A stretch of DNA of 64,000 bases from Septoria linicola (lineage: Eukaryota > Ascomycota > Dothideomycetes > Mycosphaerellales > Mycosphaerellaceae). The stretch covers positions 372,001 to 436,000 of the forward strand of contig CP099418.1 in assembly GCA_024114885.1 (NCBI GenBank), given 5' to 3'. Position 1 is the first letter of the stretch. Each line of letters opens with the position of its first letter. Position numbers and translations under genes: made by a program. The notes under the pieces are model-generated. The model saw only the letters and a program-made list of their open reading frames with translations. It ran no database searches and was not told the origin of the DNA. Shown piece by piece: positions 10,717 to 23,043 of this stretch.

Positions 10717-13700
10717 GGTTATAAGCCCGGGTTTATACACTAAATAGGAGCAACCTATGTCAGTACAGGTTACTTATATCCCTTATAGTTTGTAGAAAAC
10801 ATTTAGGGCCTAGAAGTTTCCCTAACTATATTACTAACGAAGCTAGTTTGTACCTAGTAGTATACAAGTTAGTAAAGATCTCTATAAGACAGTAGTATGT
10901 TTCTACTTTGTTAATACCTGCCTAGTTCTCTACTATTACACCTAGTATCACTAGAGTTAGAAGAGGCTACTTAGCCTTCCTACTACCTAGTAATAGAAAC
11001 TCTACTAAGAGAGAAAGATCTAAGTCTTAGTAATTTCCTAAATACGAGGAATCCCTGTCCCTTAGAGCTGGTCTCCCTACTATAAGAAATTACCCTTCTC
11101 TAGAATCCTTAGCTGGTCTAAAGCATTCTACTAATTATTTATTCTATTTACCTATTTCTATAATAGATTAAGAGGACAAGAAGAGCTAAAGGATTCTAAT
11201 CCTAGACAGAACTAACTAGAAGAGATAGTTCAAGCTATAGACAGATAAGCTAGAAGGAAAGGACTAGTTCTAGGTAATTAGCTAACTAATTATTAGAGGG
11301 AACCTATATACAGTTCAGTAGGACACTAGTCTTTAGATACATGTTACTTAGAATCAACACTTCTTAAAAGACAATATAGTATATAGGTTCAGTATTAGAT
11401 ACAGTATTAGTAAAGATAATAAGATAGAGCTAGAGACATAGTATGTTACTATACTAGTAGCTAAGATATAGGTGATTCTCTAGAATAAGTATAATAGAGT
11501 CCTGAAGTCCTATACTATAGGTCTAATTAAGTAGTTTGTTATATTCAGGATATTACCTAATAAGACAATTAGGGAAGTATAGAGACACCTTAGAGGCCTA
11601 GGCAAGAGGATTACTAAGATTAATCCTTAGGAAGCCTACTACTAGAGCTAAGAGAAAAGGCTGAAACATCTCCTACAGTCCCTACCTATATTATACTAAG
11701 TAGCTAAGGATACTATTATGACCTAACTATCCTTGGATATAGACACTGTTCTCCTTCTACTTAAGTCCTAAGAGGTAAGAGACAATCTAGACAAGATAGA
11801 CATAGGTCTAGCTATATTCTATTCTAGGTAGCTCTACTAAGGAAAGTCCCTACTAATATACTAGCTCTATAAAAAAGGGAAGCACTAGTTAAAGGATTGT
11901 CCTAACCTCTCTACTACTAAGAAACTATCCTAGTAGAGAAATAGTACTAAGAACTAGAAGGACCCTTAGAGATCATTCCTTAGAGGGAGAGTTAGAAGAT
12001 CCTCTTTACTAAGGAATGCTAGATATATTAAGAAAACTATCTACAAGTTATTATTATATAATAAGCTAAAGAAGGTTGTCTAGAAAATAGGCAAGTAGCT
12101 TTAAAGGATAGAAAAGTCTAGAAAGCTTTTAAAGAAAGGATTTTTAGCCTAGGAGTCTAGTTCTAGTTCTAATTCTAGAACTTACTCTAGTTCTAGAAGC
12201 AATAATAATTCCCTATTAGAAGATAATAACTAAGATAAGTTAGCCTATTCTATAATTAAGGCTAAAGGCAAGTTGTTACCTTAAGAATAGCTCTTAGATT
12301 CCTATGCCTTATCCTATATAACTAACTAACTATCCTTCTTTAGATTAGTAAAGCTACTAAGGAAGAAAGTATAGATCAAGGTAGGAGGAGGATACCTCTA
12401 TATAACCTACTCTAAACTAGTATAGATAAAGGGAATCTTAGGAGGAGAAGTTCTACTTAATAGGGTACTATTTGTTTCTAATCTTAGAGTAAATCTTATA
12501 TTATAGGATTAGTTTAGTAAGCAATTTAGAGTCTAGAAGCCTAATTTCACTCTTACCTCCCTAGATAGCTAAACAGTTATAAAGACTAAGCTAGTTAGAG
12601 GTGTTCTATTTATTAGTAAGATATTACCTCTCCTATAAGAAAAGTTATATTACTTACTATATAATCCTATAGAGGTTAACAATGCCTATACTACCCTATT
12701 AGAGAAGGATCTGAAATAGTAGGAGCTATAGTATAGAAGATTTATATACTTTAGAAGAGGGTTACTCTTAAACCTTTATAAAGTTACTAACCTAAAGGAA
12801 AGAATTCTAATTCCTAACTAGGAAGAGTATAAGTATAGGATCTATATAATAAGCAAAATAAAGAAACACCTAAGTAAGTCTATTAAGAGAAGACTTGAAA
12901 GATTAGCTCTTATATTAGTAGATATCTGTAGACTATTACTATTATTAGTAAAAGGTTTTATATAATAGCTTAAGATTATTAATAACTTCTTAAGAAAGAA
13001 ATAGGCATTTCTACTCAAGGCTAGATCAGATGCACTAACTACTCTTTAGAACTAGAGGATTAAGGTAGAAAGGCAGTTAGTAGCACTCCTCAAGTCTGTA
13101 AAGGCTAACAATGCTAGAGAGATTACTACTTTAATTAAATAGTAGAAGAAGGACTTTAGAATCACCCTTAAGCTAACTAAGGCCTACAATTCACTCTAGA
13201 ATAGAGTAGTTAAGAGGTCTATCCAAACATTAGAGGCCTCTATTAGAGTAATACTTGAAGAAAGTAAGATACCTATTAAGTTTTGGCTAGAAGCTCTTAA
13301 AGCATAGGTATATATAAGGAACAAGCTTCTAAATAAACCTAATATTAAGGGATTCAAGCTCTTACCTAATGAAGCTTTTAATAAGATTAAACTAATAGTC
13401 TCCTACCTCAAGGTATAAGGATATAGAGCTATAGTGTATATAGATATAAGAGTATAGCCTTAGTAGGCAAGGAGTAACAAACTAATAAATAGAGGAAAGG
13501 ATACTATGTTTGTTAGATACTATAACAATATAGTAAAGGTATAGAAGTTCTAGGAGCCAGATATAAAGGCTATTAAGCAGCATACTAATATAATCTTCTT
13601 TAAAGATAAGCTAGGTAGAGAATTAGACTTAAATATTAAGATCAAGAATCTCCCTAGTTCAGCTCTAGAAAGAAGACCTATTAGAAGGCTAAGAACTATT

Positions 13701-14139
13701 AGCTAGCCTACTCTATAAGCTAGTAGGAGTACCCTAGGTGCTCCTAGTCCAGGCTAGTAGAAGCCTCCTCCCCCTTAGCTATTAGTATAGGTTCAGGAAG
13801 GAAAGAAACTCTTTATATAACTTCTATCTCTACTAGAAGATATAGGAGAGTATAGAAAATTCCTAGACTAAGAGAAAGTTAAGAAAGAATCTAAGAATTC
13901 TACTCAAGAAACTATAGAGGTAGATTAGGAGCAGACAGCCCTAAAACAAACCCTTAGAAAGAGGAAAGTATCCTAAGAACTTAATAGATTTAACTAGAAG
14001 CTAAAGCTAATTAGGCTTAAGCCAGATTAGAATAGTTAGCTAGATAAGGAAATGCTCCTAGAGTATTAGGCTTTCTTCTTAGCTATAAGCTCTATTAACC
14101 TAGGTATCCTATAGGACCTAGAATTCTTAGAGGAAGTTA

Positions 14140-14416
14140 TGTTAAGAATATATCCTAGATAGTTAGTCTGGATATAGACTTCTAAGTATAGTTCTAGATG
14201 CCTAAGGTATCTACCTAAGGCTTGGTAAGAGGTATATCTTGCTTCTCTCTCTTCTCTTCTTAGATAACTAACTTAATTAACTTTGTATTTAGTTCCTAGC
14301 ATATTACTACTATACTATATATATAAGTTAGTTTAAGATTGATCCCCTATTCTTCTTTACTACGCTATACCCTCCTTAATATTATATAGCATATAACACG
14401 CCCTCCACTTTTAACA
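14140..14416 (+). repeat. copia copy 2, 5' LTR (277 bp)
   Basis: Starts TGTTAAGAAT and ends TTTTAACA, followed by the primer-binding site GGTTATAAGCC. It keeps both original TG...CA ends. Confidence 0.95.
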
Positions 14417-17400
14417 GGTTATAAGCCTAGGTTTGTACACTAAATAGGAGCAACCTATATTAGTATAGGTTACTTATATCCCTTGTAGTTTATAGAAAAC
14501 ATTTAGGGCCTAGAAGTTTCCCTAACTATATTACTAACGAAGCTAGTTTGCACCTAGTAGTATATAAGTTAGTAAAGATCTCTATAAGATAGTAGTGTAT
14601 TTCTACTTTATTAATACCTACCTAGTTCTCTACTATTGCACCTAGTATTACTAGAGTTAGAAGAGGCCACTTAGCCTTCCTACTACCTAGTAATAGAAAC
14701 TCTGCTAAGAGAGAAAGATCTGAGTCTTAGTAATTTCCTAAATACGAGGAATCCCTATCCCTTAGAGCTAGTCTCTCTACTACAAGAAATTACCCTTCTC
14801 TAGAATCCTTAGCTAGTCTAAAGTATTCTACTAATTATTTATTCTATTTACCTATTTCTATAATAGACTAAGAGGATAAGAAGAGCTAAAGGATTCTAAT
14901 CCTAGACAGAACTAACTAGAAGAGATAGTTTAAGCTATAGACAGACAAGCTAGAAGGAAAGGACTAGTTCTAGGTAATTAGCTAACTAATTGTTAGAGGG
15001 AACCTATATATAGTTTAGTAGGACACTAGTCTTTAGATACATATTACTTAGAATTAACACTTCTTAAAAGACAATGTAGTATACAGGTTTAGTATTAGAT
15101 ATAGTATTAGTAAAGATAATAAGATGGAGCTAGAGATATAGTATATTACTATACTAGTAGCTAAGATGTAGGTAATTCTCTAGAACAAGTATAATAGAGT
15201 CCTGAAGTCCTATACTATAGGTCTAATTAAGCAGTTTATTATATTTAGGATATTACCTAATAAGACAATTAGGGAAGCATAGAGACACCTTAGAGGCCTA
15301 GGTAAGAGGATTACTAAGATTGATCCTTAGGAAGCCTACTACTAGAGCTAAGAGAAAAGGCTAAAATATCTCCTATAGTCCCTACCTATATTATACTAAG
15401 TAGCTAAGGATACTATTATAACCTAACTATCCTTAGATATAGATACTGTTCTCCTTCTACTTAAGTCCTAAGAGGTAAGAGACAATCTAGACAAGATAGA
15501 TATAGGTCTGGCTATATTCTATTCTAGGCAGCTCTACTAAGGAAAGTCCCTACTAATGTGCTAGCTCTATAAGAAAGGGAAGCACTAGTTAAAGGATTGT
15601 CCTAACCTCCCTACTACTAAGAAACTGTCCTAGTAGAGAAATAGTACTAAGAACTAGAAGGACCCTTAGGGATTATTCCTTAGAGGGAGGGTTAGAAGAT
15701 CCTCTTTACTAAGGAATGCTAGATATATTAAGAAAGCTGTCTATAAGTCATTATTATATAATAAGCTAAAGAAGGTTATCTAGAAAATAGGTAAGTAGCT
15801 TTAAAGGATAGAAAAGTCTAGAAAGCTTCTAAAGAAAGGATTTTCAGCCTAGGAGTCTAGTTCTAGTTCTGATTCTAGAACTTACTCTAGTTCTAGAAGT
15901 AATAATAATTCTCTATTAGAAGATAATAACTAAGATAAGTTAGCCTATTCTATAATTAAGGCTAAAGGCAAGTTGTTACTCTAAGAATAGCTCTTGGATT
16001 CCTGTGCCTTATCCTATATAACTAACTAACTATCCTTCTTTAGATTAGTAAAGCTACTAAGGAAGAAAGTATAGATTAAGGTAAGAGGAGGATACCTCTA
16101 TGTAACCTACTCTAGACTAGTATAGATAAAGGGAATCTTAGGAGGAGAAGTTCTACTTAATAGAGTACTATTTGTTCCTAATCTTAGAGTAAATCTTATA
16201 TTATAGGATTAGTTTAGTAAGCAATTTGGAGTCTAGAAGCCTGATTTCACTCTTACCTCCCTAGATAGCTAAATAGTTATAAAGACTAAGCTAGTTAGAG
16301 GTGTTCCATTTGTTAGTAAGATATTACCTCTCCTATAGGAAAAGTTATATTACTTACTATATAATCCTATAGAGGTTAATAATGCCTATACTGTCCTATT
16401 AGAGAAGGATCTAAAATAGTAGGAGCTATAGTATAGAAGATTTGCACACTTTAGAAGAGGGTTACTCTCAAACCTTTATAAAGTTACTAACCTAAAGGAA
16501 AGAATTCTAATTCCTAACTAGGAAGAGTATAAGTATAGGATCTATATAATAGGCAAGATAAAGAAACACCTAGGCAAGTCTATTAAGAGAAGACCTAAAA
16601 GATTAGCCCTTATGTTAGTAGATATCTATAGACTATTACTATTATTAGTAAAAGGTTTTATATAGTAGCTTAAGATTATTAATAACTTCTTAAGAAAGAA
16701 ATAGGCATTTCTACTTAAGGCCAGATTAGATATACTAACTACTCTTTAGAACTGGAGGATTAAGGTAGAAAGGTAGTTAGTAGTACTCCTCAAGTCTATA
16801 AGGGCTAATAATGCTAGAGAGATTACTACTTTAATTAAATAGTAGGAGAAGGACTTTAGAATCACTTTTAAGCTAACTAAGGCCTATAATTTACTCTAGA
16901 ATAGAGTAGTTAAGAGGTCTATCTAAACATTAGAGGCCTCTATTAGAGTAATGCTTGAAGAAAGTAAGATACCTATTAAGTTTTAGCTAGAAGCCCTTGA
17001 AGCATAGGTATATATAAGGAACAAGCTTCTAAATAGACCTAATATTAAGGGATTCAAGCTCTTATCTAATAAAGCTTTTAATAGGATCAAACTAATAGTC
17101 TCCTACCTTAAGGTATAGGGATATAGAGCTATAGTATATATAGATATAAGAGTATAGCCTTAGTAGGCAAGGAGTAACAAACTAATAAATAGAGGAAAGG
17201 ATACTATGTTTATTAAATACTATAATAATATAGTAAAGGTATAGAAGTTCTAGGAGCTAGACATGAAGGCTATTAAGTAGTATACTAATATAATCTTCTT
17301 TAAAGATAAGCTAGGTAGAGAATTGGACTTAAATATTAAGATTAAGAATCTCCCTAGTTCAGCTCTAGAAAGAAGACCTATTAGAAGGCTAAGAACTATT

Positions 17401-20159
17401 AGCTAGCCTACTCTATAAGCTAGTAGGAGTACCCTAGGTGCTCCTAGTCTAGGCTAGTAGAAGCCTCCTCCCCCTTAGCTATTAGTATAGGTTTAGGAAG
17501 GAAAGAAACTCTTTATACAACTTCTACCTCTACTAGAAGATATAGGAGAGTATAGAAAATTCCTAGACTAAAAGAAAGTTAAGAAAGAATCTAAGAATTC
17601 TGTCTAAGAAACTATAGAGGTAGATTAGGAGTAGATAGCTCTAAGGCAAACTCTTAGAAAGAGGAAAGTATCCTAAGAACTTAATAGATTTAACTAGAAG
17701 CTAAAGCTAATTAGGCTTGAGCCAGATTAGAATAGTTAGCTAGACAAGGAAATGCTCCTAGAGTATTAGGCTTTCTTCTTAGCTATAAGCTCTATTAACC
17801 TAGGTATCCTATAGGACCTAGAATTCTTAGAGGAAGTTAAAGAGATTACATTCTTAGCTGCTAAAGAAGTAGGAATATATAAATAGGAGGTTCTAATCCT
17901 AAGGAACTATAAGGAAGTAGTAAGTGATCCTAAGTAGGGTTATCTCTAGTAAGAAGCTATTTAGAAGGAGCTAGATATACTTGTAAGTAATAATACCTAG
18001 ACTATAGTAGTCCTACTAAAAGGGGCTAACCTAGTTACCTTAAGATAGGTCTTTGATGTTAAGAGAAAGCTTAGTAGAGCTATTAAAAAGTTTAAGGCAA
18101 GACTAGTTATAAGAGGGTTCTCCTAAAAGTATAGAGTAGACTATATAGAAACTTTTGCCCCTATAGTCAGGTAGGATACTCTAAGAGGATTTATAGCTAT
18201 AGTCTATAAGAAGGACCTAGTTCTGCACTAAGTAGATATAAACAATGTATTTATAGAGAGCACCCTATATAAGGACATCTATATAATCCTACTACTAGGT
18301 GTTGACCTACTAACTAGTATAGTCTTACAAGTTCTAAGGAGTCTCTATAAGCTAAAGCAAGCTATAAGAGACTAGAATCAGCTGTATATATTAAAGCTAA
18401 AAGGAATAGGATTCAGACAATTAGAAGTGGACCTATGTCTTCTAATCTATAAGAAAAGGAAAGACCTAATAATCCTAATCTATATTAATAACATACCTAT
18501 TACTATAGAGAGACTAAAAGATGTCCTCTAGTTTAAAGACTAACTTAGTAAGGTCTTTAAGATCAAAGATCTTAGAGAACCAGACAAGATTCTTAGAATA
18601 AGACTAACAAGAAACAGATAGCAAGGCTAGCTAAAACTTAACTAGAAGCACTATATCTAAGAGAACCTAGCTAAGATAGGAATAGGTTAAGAGACTATAT
18701 TACTAACTCTTTTACTAATAGATAGCTATAAAAGTCTAAAGCCTACTAGACTAAATGATAAAAGGTATAACAAATAGGAGTACTAATCCATTATTAGAAT
18801 ATAGATGTAGCTTATAACTATTATAAGACTAGACATTTTATTTGCCCTTAGAAGATTAAGCTCCTATGTTAGTAATCTAATAGTAGGACACATAAAGGCT
18901 CTAAAGAAGCTAACTAGATACCTGAGATCAAACCTAGACCTTAGTCTAAGATACTCAAGGAATAGTTAAGGCTACCTTACTAGATATATAGACTCTAACT
19001 ATGTAATGGACAAGACTAACAGAGTCTCAATCCTTGGATATATCTTCTTCCTTTATAGTGTACCAATCTCCTAGATAAGTAAGAAGTAGAAATCTATAGC
19101 TATATCTATAATAGAAGCTAAATATATAGCTATAGGAGCATATACAAAATAGTTATAGTTTCTTAGTGCTCTTTTAAGAGAGCTTGGATGCCTAGAGTTA
19201 GTAGGAGAATGTTCTTACTAACTAAGGATCCTTAGTAACTAGGAAACTATTACTAGAATTAGGCTAATTTAGCTAAAAGGTAATAACTAAGCTACCCTTA
19301 CTCTAGTTAAGGACTTACATGTTTATAACAAGTCTAAACACATTAATATCTTATACAATGCTGTGAGAAAGCTCTAGTAGAACAGACTTATCTCTATAGA
19401 ATATATAAACATAAAAGAGATAGTAGTAGATAGTCTTACTAAGCTAAAGAATAGACTATAGTTTCAGGAGTTTGTAAGGCAGCTCTACCTTATATAAGAG
19501 ATATACAAAAGATAACTCTAAGCCTTAGAGCTAAACTAAGAGGAGTCTAAAAGAAAGATTTTAGTTACTTAACTCCTCCTTAGTTAGACTTTACAAAGTC
19601 CTAAATGCTCTTACTAATATTAGACCTATTACTAACTACAATATTACTATATAGTACCTAGCTAAACTAGACACCCCCTAAGGCTAAGTACTAGTTAATG
19701 TTAAAGACCTCCTCTATAGCAGCTATTATCTCCTCTACTAGTATGTAGTTACTCTGCTCCCTAGCTTGATATAAGATCCCTATAGCTAAGAATAGTATAC
19801 CCTAAAGACTATTAGGGAACTAAGAAGCTGTATAGAATGTAACCAAGTAAGGGACTAGGCTATAAGGAATCTAGGGAGCTATTAGAATTAGCTACAAGAA
19901 AGGATAGAGGCAACTTACTAGATAGTCTATGTCCTAAATAATCCACTCCTATATAAGAGAGGAGGAAGATCTTATAGAAGGCATTTCTTTTGCCTTTTTG
20001 TAGGAGATAGTAGTATAGAAAGTTTATTAGATTAATAGTTAGTACTGTCTAGTTATTAGTCTGAAAAGCAAGTACTTAATAACTAATCAAGATTAGGACT
20101 AGTATTTGAGTACTATAGATGATCTATTAAAAGATCTAACTATATAGTATAAGTAGGAG

Positions 20160-20436
20160 TATTAAGAATATATCCCAGATAGTTAGTCTAGATATAGACT
20201 TCTAAGTATAGTTCTAGATACCTAAGGCATCTACCTAAGGCTTAGTAAGAGGTATATCTTGCTTCTCTCTCTTCTCTTCTTAGATAACTAACTTAATTAA
20301 CTTTGTATTTAGTTCCTAGCATATTACTACTACACTATATATATAAGTCAGTTCAAGATTGATCCCCTATTCTTCTTTACTACGCTATACCCTCCTTGAC
20401 ATTATATAGTATATAATACGCCCTCTACTTTTAATA
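20160..20436 (+). repeat. copia copy 2, 3' LTR (277 bp)
   Basis: Starts TATTAAGAAT and ends TTTTAATA. All differences I found from its 5' partner are transitions in CpA/TpG context. Confidence 0.95.
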
Positions 20437-22761
20437 AGTTAAAGAGATTATATTCTTAGCTACTAAAGAAGTAGGAATATATAAACAGGAGGTTCTAATC
20501 CTAAGGAACTATAAGGAAGTAGTAAGTGATCCTAAATAAGGTTATCTCTAGTAAGAAGCTATTTAGAAGGAGCTAGATACACTTGTAAGTAATAACACCT
20601 AGACTATAGTAGTCCTACTAAAAGGGGCTAACCTAGTCACCTTAAGATAGGTCTTTAATATTAAGAGAAAGCTTAGTAGAGCTATTAAAAAGTTCAAGGC
20701 AAGACTAGTTATAAGAGGGTTCTTCTAAAAGTATAGAGTAGACTATATAGAAACTTTTGCCTCTATAGTTAGGTAGGATACTCTAAGAGGATTTATAGCT
20801 GTAGTCTATAAGAAGGACCTAGTTCTATACTAAGTGGATATGAACAATACATTTATAGAGAGCACCCTATATAAGGACATCTATATAATCCTACTACTAG
20901 GTATTAACCTACTAACTAGTATAGTCTTATAAGTTCTAAGAAGTCTCTATAGGCTAAAGTAAGCTACAAGAGACTAGAATCAGCTATATGTATCAAAGCT
21001 AAAAGGAATAGGATTCAGACAATTAGAAGTGGACCTATGTCTTCTAATCTATAAGAAAAGGAAAGACCTAATAATCCTAATCTATATTAATAACATACCT
21101 ATTACTATAGAGAGACTAGAAGATGTCCTCTAGTTTAAAGACTAACTTAGTAAGGTCTTTAAGATTAAAGATCTTAGAGAACTAGACAAGATTCTTAGAA
21201 TGAGACTAATAAGAAACAGATAGTAAGGCTAGCTAAAACTTGACTAGAAGTACTATATCTAAGAGAACCTAGCTAAGATAGGAATAGGTCAAGAGACTAT
21301 ATTACTAACTCTTTTACTAATAGACAGCTATAAAAGTCTAAAGCCTACTAGACCAAATAATAAAAGGTATAACAAATAGGAGTACTAATCTATTATTAGA
21401 ATATAGATATAGCTTATAACTGTTATAAGACTAGACATTTCATTTGCCCTTAGAAGATTAAGCTCCTATATTAGTAATCCAATAGTAGGACATATAAAGG
21501 CTCTAAAGAAGCTAACTAGATACCTAAGATCAAACCTAGACCTTAGTCTAAGATACTTAAAGAATAGTTAAGGCTGCCTTACTAGATATATAGACTCTAA
21601 CTATATAATAGACAAGACTAACAGAGTCTTAATCCTTAGATATATCTTCTTCCTTTATAGTATACTAATCTCCTAGATAAGTAAGAAGTAGAAATCTGTA
21701 GCTACATCTATAATAGAAGCTGAATATATAGCTATAGGAGTATATATAAAACAGTTATAGTTCCTTAGTACTCTTTTAAGAGAGCTTGGATACCTAGAGT
21801 TAGTAGGAGAATGTTCTTACTAACTAAGGATCCTTAGTAACTAGGAAACTATTACTAGAATCAGGCCAATTTAGCTAAAAGGTAATAACTAAGCTACCCT
21901 TACTCTAGTTAAGGACTTATATGTTCATAACAAGTCTAAATATATTAATATCTTATATAATACTATAAGAAAGCTCTAGTGGAATAGACTTATCTCTATA
22001 GAATATATAAATATAAAAGAGATAGTAGCAGATAGTCTTACTAAGCTAAAGAATAGACTATAGTTTCAAGAGTTTGTAAGGCAGCTCTACCTTATATAAG
22101 AGATGTGTAAAAGATAACTCCAAGCCTTGGAGCTGAACTAAGAGGAGTCTAAAAGAAAGATTTTAGTTACTTGACTCCTCCTTAGTTAGACTTTACAAAG
22201 TCCTAAATGCCCTTACTAATATTAGACCTATTACTAACTATAATATTACTATATAGTACCTAGCTGAACTAGACACCCCCTAAGGCTAAGTACTAGTTAA
22301 TATTAAAGACCTCCTCTATAGTAGCTATTATCTCCTCTACTAGTATATAGTTACTCTACTCCCTAGCTTAATATAAGATCTCTATAGCTAAGAATAGTAT
22401 ACCCTAAAGACTATTAGGGAACTAAGAAGCTATATAGAATATAACTAAGTAAGGGACTAGGCTATAAGGAATCTAGGGAGCTATTAGAATTAGCTATAAG
22501 AAAGGATAGGGGCAACTTACTAGATAGTCTATATCCTAAACAATCTACTCCTATATAAGAGAGAAGGAAGATCTTATAGAAGGTATTTCTTTTACCTTTT
22601 TATAAGAGATAGTAGTATAGAAAGTTTGTTAGATTAACAGTTGGTGCTGTCTAGTTATTAGTCTGAAAAGTAAGTACTTAATAACTAATTAAGATTAGGA
22701 CTAGTATTTGAGTACTATAGATGATCTGTTAAAAGATCTAACTATATAGTATAAGTAGGAG

Positions 22762-23038
22762 TGTTAAGAATGTATCCTAGATAGTTAGTCTAGATATAGA
22801 CTTCTAAGTATAGTTCTAGATACCTAAGGCATCCACCTAAGGCTTAGTAAGAGATATATCTTGCTTCTCTCTCTTCTCTTCTTAGATAACTAACTTAATT
22901 AACTTTGTATTTGGTTCCTAGCATATTACTACTATACTATGTATATAAGTCAGTTCAAGATTGATCCTCTATTCTTCTTTACTACGCTATACCCTCCTTG
23001 ACATTATATAGTATATAATACGCTCTCTACTTTTAATA
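22762..23038 (+). repeat. copia copy 1, 3' LTR (277 bp)
   Basis: Starts TGTTAAGAATG and ends TTTTAATA, followed by the CTATA target duplication. Confidence 0.93.
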
Positions 23039-23043
23039 CTATA

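Larger units (their letters stand above)
14140..20436 (+). mobile_element. Ty1/copia copy 2, full length, nested in copy 1
   Basis: 6,297 bp, bounded by 277-bp LTRs and the target duplication AGTTA (14,135-14,139 and 20,437-20,441). Joining the flanks restores the same stretch seen uninterrupted in copy 2 itself at ~17,831. A gag zinc knuckle at 15,559-15,600 reads C.LYKKGKH.LKDC; its second Cys is now Tyr and two Trp codons are TAG. Pre-integrase/integrase lies at ~16,430-17,150 (RRFAHFRRGLLSNLYKV, then ALMLVDIYR). RT lies at ~18,060-18,650 (KARLVIRGFS.KYRVDYIETF, then LRSLYKLKQAIRD). The catalytic YVDD is YINN at 18,481-18,492. RNase H lies at ~18,990-19,450 (SIIEAKYIAIGAYTK). Not functional. 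Confidence 0.95.
10440..23038 (+). mobile_element. Ty1/copia copy 1, full length but split by copy 2
   Basis: LTRs at both ends (10,440-10,716 and 22,762-23,038) are flanked by the target duplication CTATA (10,435-10,439 and 23,039-23,043). The body is interrupted at 14,139/20,437 by copy 2. Without it and one copy of its 5-bp duplication the element is 6,297 bp, equal to copies 2 and 4. Just inside the 5' LTR, GGTTATAAGCCC (10,717 on) matches the complement of the anticodon arm of initiator tRNA-Met with one G-to-A change, the half-tRNA primer site known from copia. Internal order is gag - protease - integrase before the insertion, RT - RNase H after it. RIP stops fill every frame, so it is dead. 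Parts of its 5' half keep more CpA/TpG than the other copies. Confidence 0.92.
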
